64,000 bases of DNA. It comes from Whitmania pigra. Lineage: Eukaryota; Annelida; Clitellata; Hirudinida; Haemopidae. The notes beneath the pieces were generated by a model that did not search any database, was not told the origin of the DNA, and saw only the letters and a program-made list of their open reading frames with translations. Positions 1-12,279 of this stretch are shown here, piece by piece; position 1 is the first letter of the stretch, and each line of letters begins with the position of its first letter. The DNA is taken from assembly GCA_021613335.1 (NCBI GenBank), contig JAJTWR010000365.1, forward strand, positions 2,743,501 through 2,807,500. Direction: 5' to 3'. Made by a program: the position numbers and the translations under genes.

Positions 1-479
1 ACTTTTGCATTGCTGTTAAGATTTTATTTAACCATCTCCGGGATCAAGAATTGTGCAAGAATCGGGGTTCAAATGTCATCCAGGGAGACCGAGTGACATT
101 CTTTCTGAACAATGGTTAGCGTTTCAAGTGTGCTTACAGAGGCAGATCTAAAACTTTTTGGCGGGGACACGGACGGATTTAAGGGAGAAGGGGTATGAGC
201 TATTAACATTTTCGTCCAAGGTGGTAAATTATTGAAATAATTTATTTTCTTTTTTATATTTTAAAAATCACGGAGGTCATGCCCAAATCCACCCTCTAAA
301 TTCGTCACTGCGTGCATGTATGCTTAACAATTAGTTATTATTTATAGTGGTTATGAAGACCGTTATCTGTGTAAAGAGCCTCTCTTTTTAACTCTAACAT
401 CCAAACTTACTTAGGTATATCTTAAATTTATCTACCGTAGCTGCATGTATTGTTTCCTTATCTAGTTTATTCTATAAGG
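1..479. other. Non-coding, AT-rich sequence
   Basis: I see no gene here. Around 340-390 a short stretch (the words tttatagtggtt and gaagacc, then atctgtgtaa) is closely matched at about 15546-15590, so it is part of a dispersed repeat. The rest is unremarkable AT-rich sequence running up to the MITE. Confidence 0.6.
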
Positions 480-960
480 CAGCTGTTCTCAACCTGTGGG
501 TCGAGATCGCCTCAAATTTTGCGAGGGTCTGCCCCTCTTGAAAAATGCTGAAATGACGTCCTGCACAAAATCGGCTAAACACATAGCAGTTGTGGTCTGA
601 ACTTTGTACAAAATGTACGATCAGTTTCTTTGAAACTTGATTATGATTTTTCACATTTCCTATTGCACAAATGACATGTTTACATTCATTTCTCTATTTT
701 CTATTAAATTTGTGTTCGCTATTGAAAGTGATTTGCTCTCGCAGACCTGTATTTTCTCACTAAAACCATATAACATTTTCAAATAGACGTGTGTATAAAG
801 GGTTTAAATGTAATCTTTACAATATTTAGAAGTCAAGGGCATAACAGCGACAATGAAGTTAACTGATTGAAAGGTAGCCCAATCAATTTTATTGTTGGTG
901 GTCGCAAAAGCATGACAAATGTTGCCGATATGTCGCAACAAAAAAGGTTGAGAACTGCTG
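480..960. mobile_element. hAT-type MITE with terminal inverted repeats
   Basis: The left end reads CAGCTGTTCTCAACCT. The right end, read on the complement, is CAGCAGTTCTCAACCT, so 15 of 16 bases agree. The internal 450 bp has no transposase. CAG-initial ends continuing TTCTCAACCTGTGGGT are typical of hAT superfamily elements. The flanking 8-mers (ctataagg and ccataaat) could be a decayed 8-bp target duplication, the length expected for hAT, but they agree only partly. A related hAT-like transposase remnant lies at 17464-17800, although I cannot show that the two belong to the same family. Confidence 0.7.
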
Positions 961-1234
961 CCATAAATAAACCAACCTTGAGCCGAAGTAAATATTTTTA
1001 AAGTTTTCTCCGTGCCCTCTAGTAGAATCACTTTTTGTGGCTTCACGAAACTTCTGAAGCAAAAGGCCTTCCCTTCCCAGATAAGATTTTGAAGGCATCT
1101 ATAAAGTCCCCTCTACTTCTCTTTTCCGGAGTAGTTATCTTACATCTATTTAATTGTTTTCAATGACAGAGTCAAATGGATTTTCGAAGGTCCTTACTTT
1201 TGAAGGACATGCATTATGCTTTGATCTTAGGCTT

Positions 1235-1395
1235 TTCTTGACAAAGCTGCCGAATTTAAATCGCTGTAATATTTTAGTGCCAGCACATGCAAAGTTTTGT
1301 CATTCTCATTTATAACTAAATAAAAGCCGTCGGAGGTTTTCATCAATCATTTTTAAACACTCCGCAGTTGTATGGCTATCACGTGATCATATTGT
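1235..1395 (+). repeat. Dispersed repeat, copy 1
   Basis: Shares ordered words with 2272-2420: a cttgacaa start, ttctcattt, then tcggaggttttca, aatcatttttaaaca and gctatcacg. The two copies are in direct orientation about 1.03 kb apart and have diverged by substitutions and indels. A third, shorter match (aacattcgccagatgtc gctatc) lies at 38086-38112 in a troponin T intron. I cannot assign the family. Confidence 0.6.
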
Positions 1396-2271
1396 CATGG
1401 CGTTGATACTCACGCGGCAGTAGGCATCTTTATTTATTTATTTGATTAAAGTCCTTTGCATAACTAGGATGATTTGGACTGACAATAGGCATCGGCGGTC
1501 GAATACCTTTTGAACGCCTAACCATCTATTTCACAAGTCGAGTCGAGTCGGGAGATGGTCCGAACATGAATTTTCAAAAACCGTTTTACACCACGACTCA
1601 ACTCGTCAAGAATTTTTTTTCAAAATTAACGAATCAAAACGAATCGGAGCTAAAATTTCATCTATGACAAAATTATTAATTTTGATTCGTTTTTAGTATG
1701 AAAGTGTTTCATCTATTTAAAATATTCTTTGAATATAAATTAATTTTTAAATGTTTTTAATTCTCAATCACATTTTTTTAAAATAAGCGTCGGCACATTA
1801 ACGTTTCCTATTCTGACGCGTTAGTCCGATCGACAATTTTATTTATAGAAATTTTGCAATTTTTACGAATTATGTCTGATGGTGAATCAAGAATTACTCT
1901 TGCTAAAGAGAAAAAAACGCCAGAAGATGAATTCTTCGCTGTCAAATTATGAGTCATAAATTCAATAAAACAAGTTAAAGTTATCCAATGAAGACTTTGA
2001 GGAAGACAATGAAGAAAGCCAGGAAAGAAACAGGGATCCAATCTCATATGCTTTCAGGAACATCAATGACAAGAAATGCTATCATTACTTTTCTTCTTAA
2101 CTCCGGATTGTGAATACATAAACTTCTAACCCTGAGTTAAGCGAACGGCGTCCGCATTTTTTAAAATATTCATTAATTTAATTGAAGAATCAAGACCATC
2201 TCCTGTAGTTTAGTTAATTAATAATTTTAAATATAATTATGTTGTAGAAATCCCAGCAATAGTTCGCGACA

Positions 2272-2420
2272 GGACTTTCCTTGACAAGGATGCAGTTTTA
2301 TTCGATTTTAGTAATAACTCGTGGGAGGTTTTCGTAATTCTCATTTTTAACTAATTAAAAATCGGAGGTTTTCAACAATCATTTTTAAACATTCACCAGA
2401 TGTCTCGCTATCACGAGATC
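2272..2420 (+). repeat. Dispersed repeat, copy 2
   Basis: Direct-orientation partner of 1235-1395, ending with catttttaaacattcaccag and a gctatcacgag word. It is the copy most like the short stretch at 38086-38112. No open frame or terminal structure was recognised. Confidence 0.6.
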
Positions 2421-2910
2421 TTACCGGACGTGCCGTACCATAACCTTCGCGAAAGACATTGAAATGCGAAATCCAAAGACATTCTAAGATTGCTTCCTAA
2501 AAAACTTCACAATTCCATCACGTCACTCATCCATCCAACACCCTCACAACATGCGTTACGCATCGTCACTATCGAAAGCATTTTCTGACCAACGACCCAA
2601 AATAGCAAATTCATATGCAGCTGTGTTTCTTAGTTAGCCTCCTAAACAAACATTTGTACCAACAGCCTCTATAAGATTCAAGTCAAATGAGAAAGTCCTC
2701 ATTAACATAACACAAACACGGAGCAAATCACACAATCCTTGGGCAATGTCAACCTTTGCTCTATTTGTTAAGTTCCAATTAATTTACTAAATCACAATCA
2801 ATAGTAAATAATATCTGCACAGAAAATCCCGAACCAAGATGAATCAACTCAACCAGATGTTTCTGTCAAATACAACTTCCCTAATTCTCTTGCACCAATG
2901 GATAAGCTTC

Positions 2911-2916
2911 TTTATT
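2911..2916 (-). promoter_or_regulatory. Candidate polyadenylation signal for OSBP
   Basis: TTTATT on the plus strand gives AATAAA on the coding strand, about 250 nt after the OSBP stop codon. This is a plausible distance, but the hexamer is frequent in AT-rich DNA. Confidence 0.35.
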
Positions 2917-3163
2917 CATGAACGCACACACAAACTTATAGGAAAGACATTGCAGAATCATAATTATACAAGTTGCAAATAATTCTTTTATACAAAATCA
3001 TTAACCTCCAATTCGATGTGCTCAAGGATGGACAAATCAAATAAAAATTAGGAAGCAACTAAGAAATGATGTCAATTCAATGGCAGAGGTGAATCAGAGT
3101 ATGCAGACGAAGACGGAGGGACACGACATGTTCAAACAGACCGATCAACGGCATCCTAGGCTC

Positions 3164-6100
3164 TCACTGATTAGCATCTGGTGATGGCTGACTGACGTAT
3201 ATATCTGGACATCTTGACCAATCCTGCTTCTCTTTGCATTTCCAATATTCTCCGGTATAAATGTGGATGATGTTACCCGTCTGAGGATCGTTCTCCTTGC
3301 GGAACCATTTGGGCTCGTAACCCACGTAATCTTTACCTGTTGTCAGGACATGAATTAGCCACGGATTAAATGCAAATCCAATTCAATGAATTAATTCTTC
3401 GAACATCAACTTTATGGAAAGTAGTTTAAACTGATGATTTTTGGAGTTATTTCCTATTAATTGAAATTATATTTTGGAAGTTAATCAGCCCAACCATTTG
3501 AATGTGAGATTTGTATAATGTGTGGTTAAAATAATTAGCCTACAAATATGGGTTTCATCAATTATTGACTTTTAATGTTGCACTTGAATGAATGTAGCAC
3601 ACAAATTTAAAATTCATAGCAAAGCAAATAAAAATTTGAATTTACAATTCACATGAAGCTTTAAAAATATTCAAATCTCTTCTAATAACATATTACAATA
3701 ATTTTAGATTTGCTATTCTTCTCAAATTATAAGTTAATTAATAAATAATTAAGTTAATTTTAACTTAATTTACCCAAGTTAACATCAATGTAAAAAGACT
3801 AAAGGTGATCATAGAAATGTGTGAAAATTCAAAATTCATTTTGGTGAAGTCAATCTGTGGTATTTAATAGAAAAATGATTCTAAGAAACCATGACGACAT
3901 GGTTAATGGTTTCCACATTACAGACATTTCAATTGGCTGAATTCAATAATAATTAAACAACTTCTTTGGGGCGTTTATGAATTTGTTATTTATGGCTTTG
4001 CCATCTTCGACCTACATTCGAGCGATTCTCACCTTGTTCTGCAGCAGTCTCTGCAAGACTTTCCCTCACTTTCCTCGAGGCTCGTTGTTTTTCTTCCAGC
4101 AAGATTTTGACGGTATTTGCTTCTTCCCACCTAGCCTCCTCCATTAATCTCTGATCCGGTCGGTTTCGACTGTCGGTCGGAGCCACGCCTGGCTCCATTT
4201 CGTTCAACTCCACTGCAAGTTGGGTGAAGTTGTAACACTTCTCCAGCTCTGGTCTGAAGACAAAAAAAATGCATCAAATCATTCCTGGTAAATGACAAGA
4301 ATCTCGAGTCGTTAATAAATCCAATGCAATAAAGTGGATGGTGTTATGGTTATGATACGGATGGTGAAATATTATCCCTCTACCAAAAATCAGCTCTGAA
4401 AGTTTTAAACCAAACTTAATGCATAACCATTTGCTAAGAAATGTGACAACATTGAATTACAATTTTCATCTGTTGTTTGTTATACTTTTAAAATTGTTGT
4501 CAACAACATCAACTCACGGTATGAATCTTCTCTGCCAGAGAGTGACAGAAGGCTCGGTCTTGTACTCCATTCTCCCCTTGGCCACCTCTTCCACTCCAAG
4601 TACCCTTGCACCTTCAATCTTGTCGTCCCAAGTCCCCGTTACGACGTACTTGGATATTCCTTCGGCATTATTTATAACTCCAGCCACCTGCGTAATTATC
4701 ATACAATTGTTAAATGCACCAACACGACTAACTAAAAAATTAATATTGAGAAGAAAATGTGCCTTCAAATTGATCAAATAAAGAAGAAATCACACATCAA
4801 AAGATTACTATCTGTATTACAGCTCTCTAAGGTCAACAGAATGTAATAAAGTCAGGGATTGATGGTCAATAAATAATAATAATAATCTTACCTTCCTCGG
4901 AACATCCCTGGAGAAATAGCTGTAGGCGTAGTATTTGAGATGGCAGTGGTCACCGGTATTATGGTTGACAATGTCCATTTCTCCATGATTGTCAACCCAC
5001 AGTTTGCCAACAATGATATTGTGTACTGTGGTGGTTACTTTGCGCCACGTGTAATGATTGCCAGTTTTTGGGAATACGAGGTGGGCAATTCCTGATCATC
5101 ACAAAGAAAGTTCGTCATGTATTAAATAAATCGAAATAAGCCAGCCATCACGGCAATGCGACACACGACAAGGAATAAATCGAGTTGATTGAAAAGCAAA
5201 CCAACCAAGAGGAATGATCTGTAAATATTTCCCTCTGAACTTGCTTGACATGGTGAACTCTTGCCAGTGAATCCAATCCCTGCCTTCAGTGTACATGGCG
5301 ACCATCGGAGGGTGATGGCTCACCTTAAAGATAAGCAGACATTGTTAGACAACTCTTGGCATCGTTTTAAGACGACGAGAGGTTGTTCCGGGGGTCGCTC
5401 ACCTGCTCGGCAAAGGACCTCCAACCGAGATCTTCGAATCTGTCGCATTCGAAGGTTTCACCCAGTAGAGGGTTGAAAGGCTTTCCAGTTCTCAGCGTAG
5501 TGTTGGCATACGAGGAGACTGTGAATGCAGCCACGCAGGCCATTTGTTCCCAGGCGTCTGCGCAGGAAGCGGCTTTGTCGAGACAGTCCGAGTATTCGAA
5601 GTCTTCGGTCAGGCGTTGCAAGAAGGACAAGGGCTCGCTAAAGTTCACCTTGAAAATTTGAAACGAATTCAGATGGATGTGCTGATTGGCTAGATAAAAA
5701 ATAGATACAAATTCACTCAGAAATCACCAACTGGCATTGGAATCTTGCTGAGCTCTTTGCCGATGCAGTTCTTCATGATGCTCCAGAGGTTGATGCTGGC
5801 ATTGGGCCTCTCAGGAATTGCCTTCCTCCTCTGTCTTTTACCAGTTACGGCTATTCTTGTATCATTCTCAGTGTTGTTGTTAGATTGTTCTTTTGGCTTC
5901 TAAAGCAAATAATGCCCCAATGATTCGAATTCAAAATGAAAGAGAGAAAGAGCATGTGAAGGAAAAAACAAACCTGTGTTTTTTCTTCTGCACAAGCCTC
6001 CGCAGTTTTGAACAGAACGTCATGGAAGCTGCAACGTTTAACAATTTTATAATTTACTAAGTTAATGTTGAAGAATAAACAAAAAGGTTAGATGTTACTG

Positions 6101-8167
6101 ACACAGGGGAATGCACTTCAGGGAAGGAATGTGACTTTGAATCGTGGTCGACGGCATCATAAAAGTCATCTTCGTCTTCATCGCATTCTATTGTTTAAAC
6201 AATTATCATCACATTGTAACATCTCAACTAAGTTACCTAGAAAGCGCCCTTTCTGCTCAGTTTGCAAATTCGATGGAATTATTAACACAAAAATATGCAA
6301 TTTTTAATTTTTTTTTACAAACATATCATTTGTTATGACTATTTTCCACAAATGGAACATTGGGCTGTTTTCGTGAGCACAGCAGATCTGGTGCAAATCT
6401 ATAGCCACATGCCATCTATCCTCTGTAAGACGTTTTACAATTAACATCACAAAATTTTAAAATAGCACTTTTTGACATAAATTTCAATGCCAAAATATCA
6501 ATATTTATAAAAAAATACTTGACAGTTTTAGTCAAAAAAATTTTCATGACCTAAATGAGCAAAAATCACGATTGTTCCACAAGCGGAACATTGGGAGTTA
6601 AAAGGTTAAGAGCTTAATGCAAAAATGTCAGAATATCTGAAACCAAAATGTTGGCATTACCACCTGCTATGTCGTCCATAGATGATTCGTTCTTGTTGCT
6701 GGGAATAAGTGACTTCCTAATCTGTTTCTCCAGGTTGCTGTGTTGCTTTCCAAGTTGTTCGACCATGTCTTCCAAATACACTCTCCTCTCGTGCTCGTAC
6801 TGCAACAGCTTTTGCCATCTGGCACCCTGAGTGGTTGCCAGTTGAAGAAATTCCACACAAGCCTAAGTTAAGAATATTAATTACATTCATTAGGTAAAAT
6901 ATTTTATTTAAATAAATACAAATATTCCAATTGCAAGCCTTGAGCTTAGAGTTCAAGAATTATCTTCAAATGCTTATTTTATTTCGATTAATTATTTGTT
7001 CAAAAACGGATTAAATCCGTGTTCTAAGCATAAAGTTGGAAACAAAACTGTTGGCAACTGCAACTAGGGTATGTCAGCAATCTCCAACATCATACTTAAT
7101 TGACAATGTTCATAATCATGCATATTTAAATTGTTTAACAAGGTTAGTAAGGTTAGTAACAAACGCTAATCATGGCGGTTGATGTAATCCTGAAGAGTGT
7201 GGCCCTCTCATTGACTGACTTGATCTTGGGAGCTCCTTCAGCAAAATTATCAAGACCTTCGAGGTCAACGAGTGCCCTTTGAAGAGCTGCCCCATGTTTC
7301 GTGATGAGATCGTTGCAAGTCTTTAAGTCGTCAATCTTGGCTGCCAATGCCTTCAGAGTGTTTTGAAGCTCACCCTTATCTGGCTGGATTATGTCATCAT
7401 CGTCATCTGGAAATTAAGATGAAATGAAGTCCTTATGAATCAAAAAGACTAAAATTTGTAAGAAAACTAGTAAAAGCATTATATTAGAATAATTCAAAAT
7501 TTATTTAAATAATAATTTTACTTTCATATGGTGCTATGAAGGCAATAATAGTTAGTAAGCAAATGATGATTAAATTTTAATCATATAGTAACAGTTAAAT
7601 AAATGCTACCTGATTCTAACAGAGTGATTGCCTTGGTTTTGGCCAACTCAAGAGCTGTCACCCACTTCTGTCTTTCAACCTCGGATCCTGCTTTGAGATG
7701 AAAAGTCATTGTTCCACTGTTTGATATTACGAAGCTGCACGAGTCCTGTGTGTGAATGAATGCATTTGCAAGGTTGATGGTACCCCGGCAAGCATTTGAC
7801 ATTTCTGCCTGATTTCTAAAATACAAACATTTATAGCAGACCTTTAGAGACAAGTACTAAGACATGTTTAATTCTGAAGTGCTGCTACAAATGAATAAAA
7901 GATTAAAGTTCGCTTAAAGAAGTGATGATTACATAAATAGCTTCTACAGGATTTCATACGTAAGATAAAGTGCACAATGACATAAAAATTGCCTTGAATA
8001 CTTATCGTCGTTTCAAGAAATAATAACACATTTTATACCCACCTATAATATGAAAGAAATCCGTTTTGTAGTACAAACCATCTTTTCTGATAGCCTTTAA
8101 TATAATTTGTCCATTTGTATAGCCACCCTTTATACTGATCCGAGTGATTGGACTTAGATTCCGCCAT
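3164..8167 (-). CDS. OSBP: Oxysterol-binding protein (OSBP family), 13 exons
   Basis: Lipid-transfer protein that exchanges sterol (and PI4P) at ER-Golgi contacts. Coding exons on the complement: 8167-8043, 7815-7611, 7406-7165, 6862-6661, 6187-6099, 6028-5973, 5899-5732, 5648-5403, 5323-5206, 5091-4892, 4687-4518, 4253-4033, 3336-3164, about 738 residues. The start [20 protein letters not shown] opens directly into a PH domain (KGWLYKW...RWFVL...QKWVTALE). A coiled-coil/helical middle follows, then an acidic [12 protein letters not shown] stretch that fits a VAP-binding FFAT motif, then the sterol-binding ORD. The ORD holds NPLLGETFE, the signature EQVSHHPP split across the 5403/5323 splice, and [20 protein letters not shown]. 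The C-terminus is [18 protein letters not shown]. It lacks the Gly/Ala-rich N-terminus of vertebrate OSBP, so an extra upstream exon is possible. Confidence 0.9.
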
Positions 8168-9359
8168 GACACTCCTCCGAATGATAGCAATAATCAGGAA
8201 AAAGTAAAAATTTGCCCCGTCTTAAATTAATTGAAACGCTAAATTGTCTCCTTTCCCTATCCAGATCCGCCGATCATGTGAGACGTACGATCGCGATTCT
8301 CCAATGACATTAAGTCAAACAGGAAGCTAATCAAAATGGCTCATAATATGCAAGTGTTTACAATTAACAAATTTAGTATTTAAATAAAAACTATTGTTTA
8401 CATAAATTTTTGTTGTTTGTTCTTGCAAATACTGGTAAAATAATTTAAAGCAAAACATCGATAGACATTAATTAGCGGTTCTGGAAATGCAAATTATTAG
8501 TTTCGAGCCAACATCATTGCCTTTACATCTGTCATTCGTATTTAATTCAAGTTATTTATTGCAAATACAATGATAATTTGGAAAAATGTATAACTTTATA
8601 TACAATATCAAAATTTAAACAGCAGACTCGATTAATTCTTATGCAGCTCCTTTTGAGATAATTGCTCAATAAGGTCATTAATCACTTTAATAATAATATA
8701 AACGAAAATATATAAGAATAGATCTGGAAAGCAATCCGAGTAATTAATTAATTGCATTTTCTATAATTTTACAATTTTATTAACTTTGCTAATTAAAGGG
8801 CTTAGTAAGTAACTAAAAAAATAGTTAATCTACCATTTTCTTTTTCTGTTGTTTTTATTGTGCTGCTTAGACAAATAAAATTTTTCAATACCTAAAAAAA
8901 TTTATTTTAAATTATTTAAATTTTGTTTGTTATTAAAAAAATAGTTGAACTAATAGTTTGTAATACTATAGTTAACTTTTGCCCGTCACTGGTGCTGCCT
9001 GTCGGAAATAAACAAAGGTTTTATAGATTGGCAAGCGTTTTTTTTTGTCTAAAGTTTAAGCGGATAAAAATTTAATCTGATTTACTCCTTCTCGTCAACA
9101 GTAAGTTGTTGAAGGTGATTTTTGAATGGCTTTTATTTTTTGCATCTTGTCGAAATAACTATTAATGTTACACATACGACATAAATACAATAACTTGTAA
9201 GATTGTAAATGCCGGCTGATGATGAGCTTAATAATAATAACAATAACAATACGTAACATAGTCATTGTTATTGTAATGATGCATAACACAATTATTATTA
9301 ATGTACTTTATGCTAATGTTTGAGGTTCATCATGTGCCGTGTCATATAATTCAGATTAT
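8168..9359. other. Intergenic region, OSBP promoter side
   Basis: Upstream of the minus-strand OSBP start. At 8260-8335 the sequence is briefly less AT-rich (words such as gatccgccgatcatgtgagacg), which would suit a promoter-proximal segment, but no defined element can be named. The remainder to 9359 is AT-rich with short AAT/AAC runs near 9230, and no gene was recognised. Confidence 0.4.
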
Positions 9360-9800
9360 ACACCCGTATTTTGACAGGTTTATGATGAGGTTCTCTACAT
9401 GTGTGCGACTAAGTGGGTTTCTCTGGAGGTAGGTATTGCAATGGGGTGCGCGATATCACCCTCCCTTTTCATTTATTGATGATGCAACTTCTGCTCATCG
9501 CAGCTGGGTCTAATGTTCTAGCGGCACACTTAGGTAAGGGTCTGTTTATGCCTTTGGTCAAAGCGATCATGGATGACACCACCCAGGTGATGAGTAGGAT
9601 TCTGGCAGTTTAGAACACTCTAAACAAGTTTAATAGCTTCTTTTAAACCTGCAGAGTCGAGTAGTCTTGCCATTGTTAAATGGAAAGTTTGCAACGATAT
9701 GCTGTAGCATGTCAACACCATGAGTGTCGTAAATAACCAACGATCAACAGGCCCACCTCTCGAGAACTTCAGGAGTTTGGGCAGAAACATTTGATTCATA
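9360..9800 (+). mobile_element. Decayed retrotransposon reverse-transcriptase fragment
   Basis: In the plus strand, pieces of a reverse-transcriptase core can be followed across frameshifts: YDEVLYMCATKWVSL then VGIAMGCAISPSLFIY, then (after a frameshift) HLGKGLFMPLVKAIMDDTTQ around 9520-9585, then FKPAESSSLAIVKWKV and a PPLENFRSLGR stretch to about 9785. The order G-AMGCAISP...F, a FMDDTT-like catalytic box (here IMDDTT) and K-K-SRSL...SLGR is that of non-LTR-type RTs. Several stops and frameshifts show it is dead. The exact clade is not resolved. Confidence 0.65.
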
Positions 9801-10370
9801 ATGAAATATGTCCCGCAAGCCACAAACAATAAAATCAGAAATGAGGATAGGAAACTTGCCTAGACAGTTGCCTAGACCCAGTCGTGACAGTGGTTTTGAA
9901 TCACAAAGTCCTATGTAAAGTGCATCTTGATTTCAAGGTCTGTTTCGACAAAAACTTCTTCTCCTGTAGTGCTGGGCTCTGTAACAATCATGTTGTTGTC
10001 TGAATTTGCTGAGGGGCAATATAGGCAAGTCTAGGTCTCCATCATGATGTTGAAGGCGTCATCCACTGTTTGATGTCTTAGATGATTGGCATGCTATTTG
10101 ACAATCTTGTTCCATCGGTGTTGTAGTGGAATATTAATTAAGTTTATTATTGAATAATTAGTTTTATATAATATTCAGTATCTTTTATTGTTACCTCTAG
10201 TAGCGATGTATTAAGTTAAAGATAGCTCTCGGATCGCTCTCACTATTCTCTCATTCCACTCCAATCCATCTCCCAGTTGGTCTATCATATTTTCTATAGT
10301 TTAGTTGTAGCAATAAGCGAGCATAGTAAGATAAGTCAGTCCATAGAAATTTCTGTACCACATCTGATGT
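9801..10370. other. Unassigned stretch between retroelement remnants
   Basis: No intact gene. On the complement, 10020-10130 can be read as a broken peptide (HANHLRHQTVDDAFNIMMET, then stop) that I do not recognise. The segment 10128-10330 lies just 3' of the gypsy integrase in its own orientation. On that strand it ends ATTCCACTACAACA and carries an AATAAA-like hexamer, which would fit a degraded 3' LTR, but no second LTR was found to prove it. Confidence 0.3.
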
Positions 10371-10960
10371 GGGTCCCTACCCTCTCAACTACTGAAAAGT
10401 CTGCAAAGAGTTCTGCCTGGCCATTACTCTGCGGATGATGTGGAGGTGAATGGATGTGCTGAAAACCATACTGCTGACAGTAACTCTGGAACTCCTGAGA
10501 TGTGAACTGTGTCCCATTGTCTGACACGAGTACTTTAAGAAAACCATGCTAAGCAAAGATCCTGGTTAACTCTTTAACTGTTGTTTATGACATCTGAACT
10601 ACTTCAGGCCACTTGCAATAGACATCCACTACTATGAGAAACATCAATCCTTTCAGAGGTCCAGCAAAATCAATGTGGATCCTCTTCATGCACAATTCGG
10701 TGTTGGCCACAGTAACATTCATGGCAGGTATTTTTGCAACATCTTGACAAGCGCTGCAACTCTTCACCTACTCTTCAATATCCCTGTCAATGCCCTGCCA
10801 ATAAACGTACCTTCGAGTTCATCCTGGATGACATTTATGAAGCATTTTCAGAACACAATGTTGTAGTGCCAAAGGAATAACTTTTCGCATTCCTAGAAAA
10901 AGAACTCTATCATGCACTGACAGGTCTTTAGCACGACTGTGGAAGGCATGCCTCAATGAT
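10371..10960 (-). mobile_element. Ty3/gypsy-type integrase remnant
   Basis: Complement-strand fragments of an LTR-retrotransposon integrase. The zinc-binding/spacer part has LQHCVLKMLHKCHPG and KSCSACQD, and the catalytic core has CMKRIHIDFAGP (first Asp), [10 protein letters not shown] (second Asp) and [10 protein letters not shown] (Glu). The D-D-E triad is recognisable, but stops between the blocks (for example after WPEVVQMS) and the loss of the rest of pol show a pseudogene. At about 10961 it is joined to a different transposon (next entry). Confidence 0.8.
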
Positions 10961-11273
10961 CCAACTGGGCAAATACCTTCTTTGGCACCAATCCCCAAAG
11001 CTATAAAAATTTGGTGATAAAAGAAATACATAACATGGAGTGGAATAACACCTGATTGTATAAATTTCATTTTTTTCATCAGCCTCAAACTGACCCCTGT
11101 GCTGAAGGGTCAAAACTTCATTGTTCGTGATATGGTTTCGGTGAGCAAATTAGGACTTTGCTTTCTTCAACAACTGGTGTAAATGCCTGTGCTATTGCCG
11201 CAAGCCAGCAATTTCTTGGACTTAATGCTATACTCGACAGCTGATGAACCTCCTTCTGAACCAATCTTTTGCT

Positions 11274-12279
11274 CTCATCATTTGCAGCCAATCTAACATC
11301 ACGTGCTGCCATCTTCATGAAATGCGCGCAGCAAAGCGTAAAGGCTATACCCAGAGCATCACCGAATAAGTTGTTCACATAATCATACATTTTCTGTATG
11401 TATTCCGATGCAGTCATTTCATTGAAAATGTCCATCAATGACTGCATTGATTCCTGGGAATAATCAGTAACTATCAATGAAGAAATTGACCGCATCCGAG
11501 TAAAACCTTTAACTGCTTTCCTAAAGACTTTCAAAGGTATGTCTATGTAATCCTTTGAGTGTTCGGTACCAAGAAAATCAAAGCAGGGTATGATTTGTTT
11601 TTCATAGCTAATAACCCCGCTATACAAAGAAATTCTTTTCGTAACGCATGCAGGCTTCGAACCACAGACTCAGTTGAATCGAAATATAAAACTGGGCAAA
11701 CACCCTCCTTGGCACCAATCCCCAAAGCTATAAAAATTTATATGATGATAAAAGAAATACACCACCTGAAACGGAAAAACACTTAATTGTATAAATTTTG
11801 TATCCGTTTCTAAGGCCTCATACTGACACCTATGGTGAAGTGTCAAAACTTCATCGTTCATAATGAGGTATTTGCTTTTTTCAAGACTTGCCTGGTGTAA
11901 ATCCCTGTGCTATTTCCGCAAGCCATCAATTTTTGGTTAACCTTTGACTTGATGCGATATTCAACCGCTCCAGCTCCTTCTGAACCAATGTTCGGCTCTC
12001 CCCTCGCAATTGCAGTCCGAGAACTCCTTTGTGAATGTGTTTCTCGAGGTTTGTAAACACCTGGATAGATTTCCTACTTACCGAACATAGAAATGATCTA
12101 CATTCGCTATGCTTGGAAAAGAAATGGTAGCGTCTAACATTTCCATTTCCTTTCACAACAACGCAATGAGTGGTGACAGGTGTTATCATAGTACGGATAT
12201 AGTCATTGCATTGACCTTTGGAATGTTTCTCTTCTTGCAAATATTTGGATGTATCTTCAAACAAGTCTCTCGACAATAT
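11274..12279. repeat. 1,006-bp direct duplication, copy 1
   Basis: This segment recurs at 13595-14600, offset exactly 2,321 bp. Both boundaries are sharp: 11273/13594 and 12280/14601 differ, and everything I compared in between is the same, including long translated frames on both strands. It lies inside the transposase array, so it is a recent local duplication of already decayed transposon sequence. An assembly duplication is the alternative. Confidence 0.85.

Larger units (their letters stand above)
961..3163. other. Intergenic region downstream of OSBP
   Basis: No coding sequence is recognised. It contains a diverged direct-repeat pair (about 1235-1395 and 2272-2420), an inverted pair at about 1626-1640/1679-1693 (aacgaatcaaaa and ttttgattcgtt), and the expected 3' untranslated region of the minus-strand OSBP gene. 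The sequence between 2420 and 3160 is slightly less AT-rich and probably includes that 3' UTR. Confidence 0.5.
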
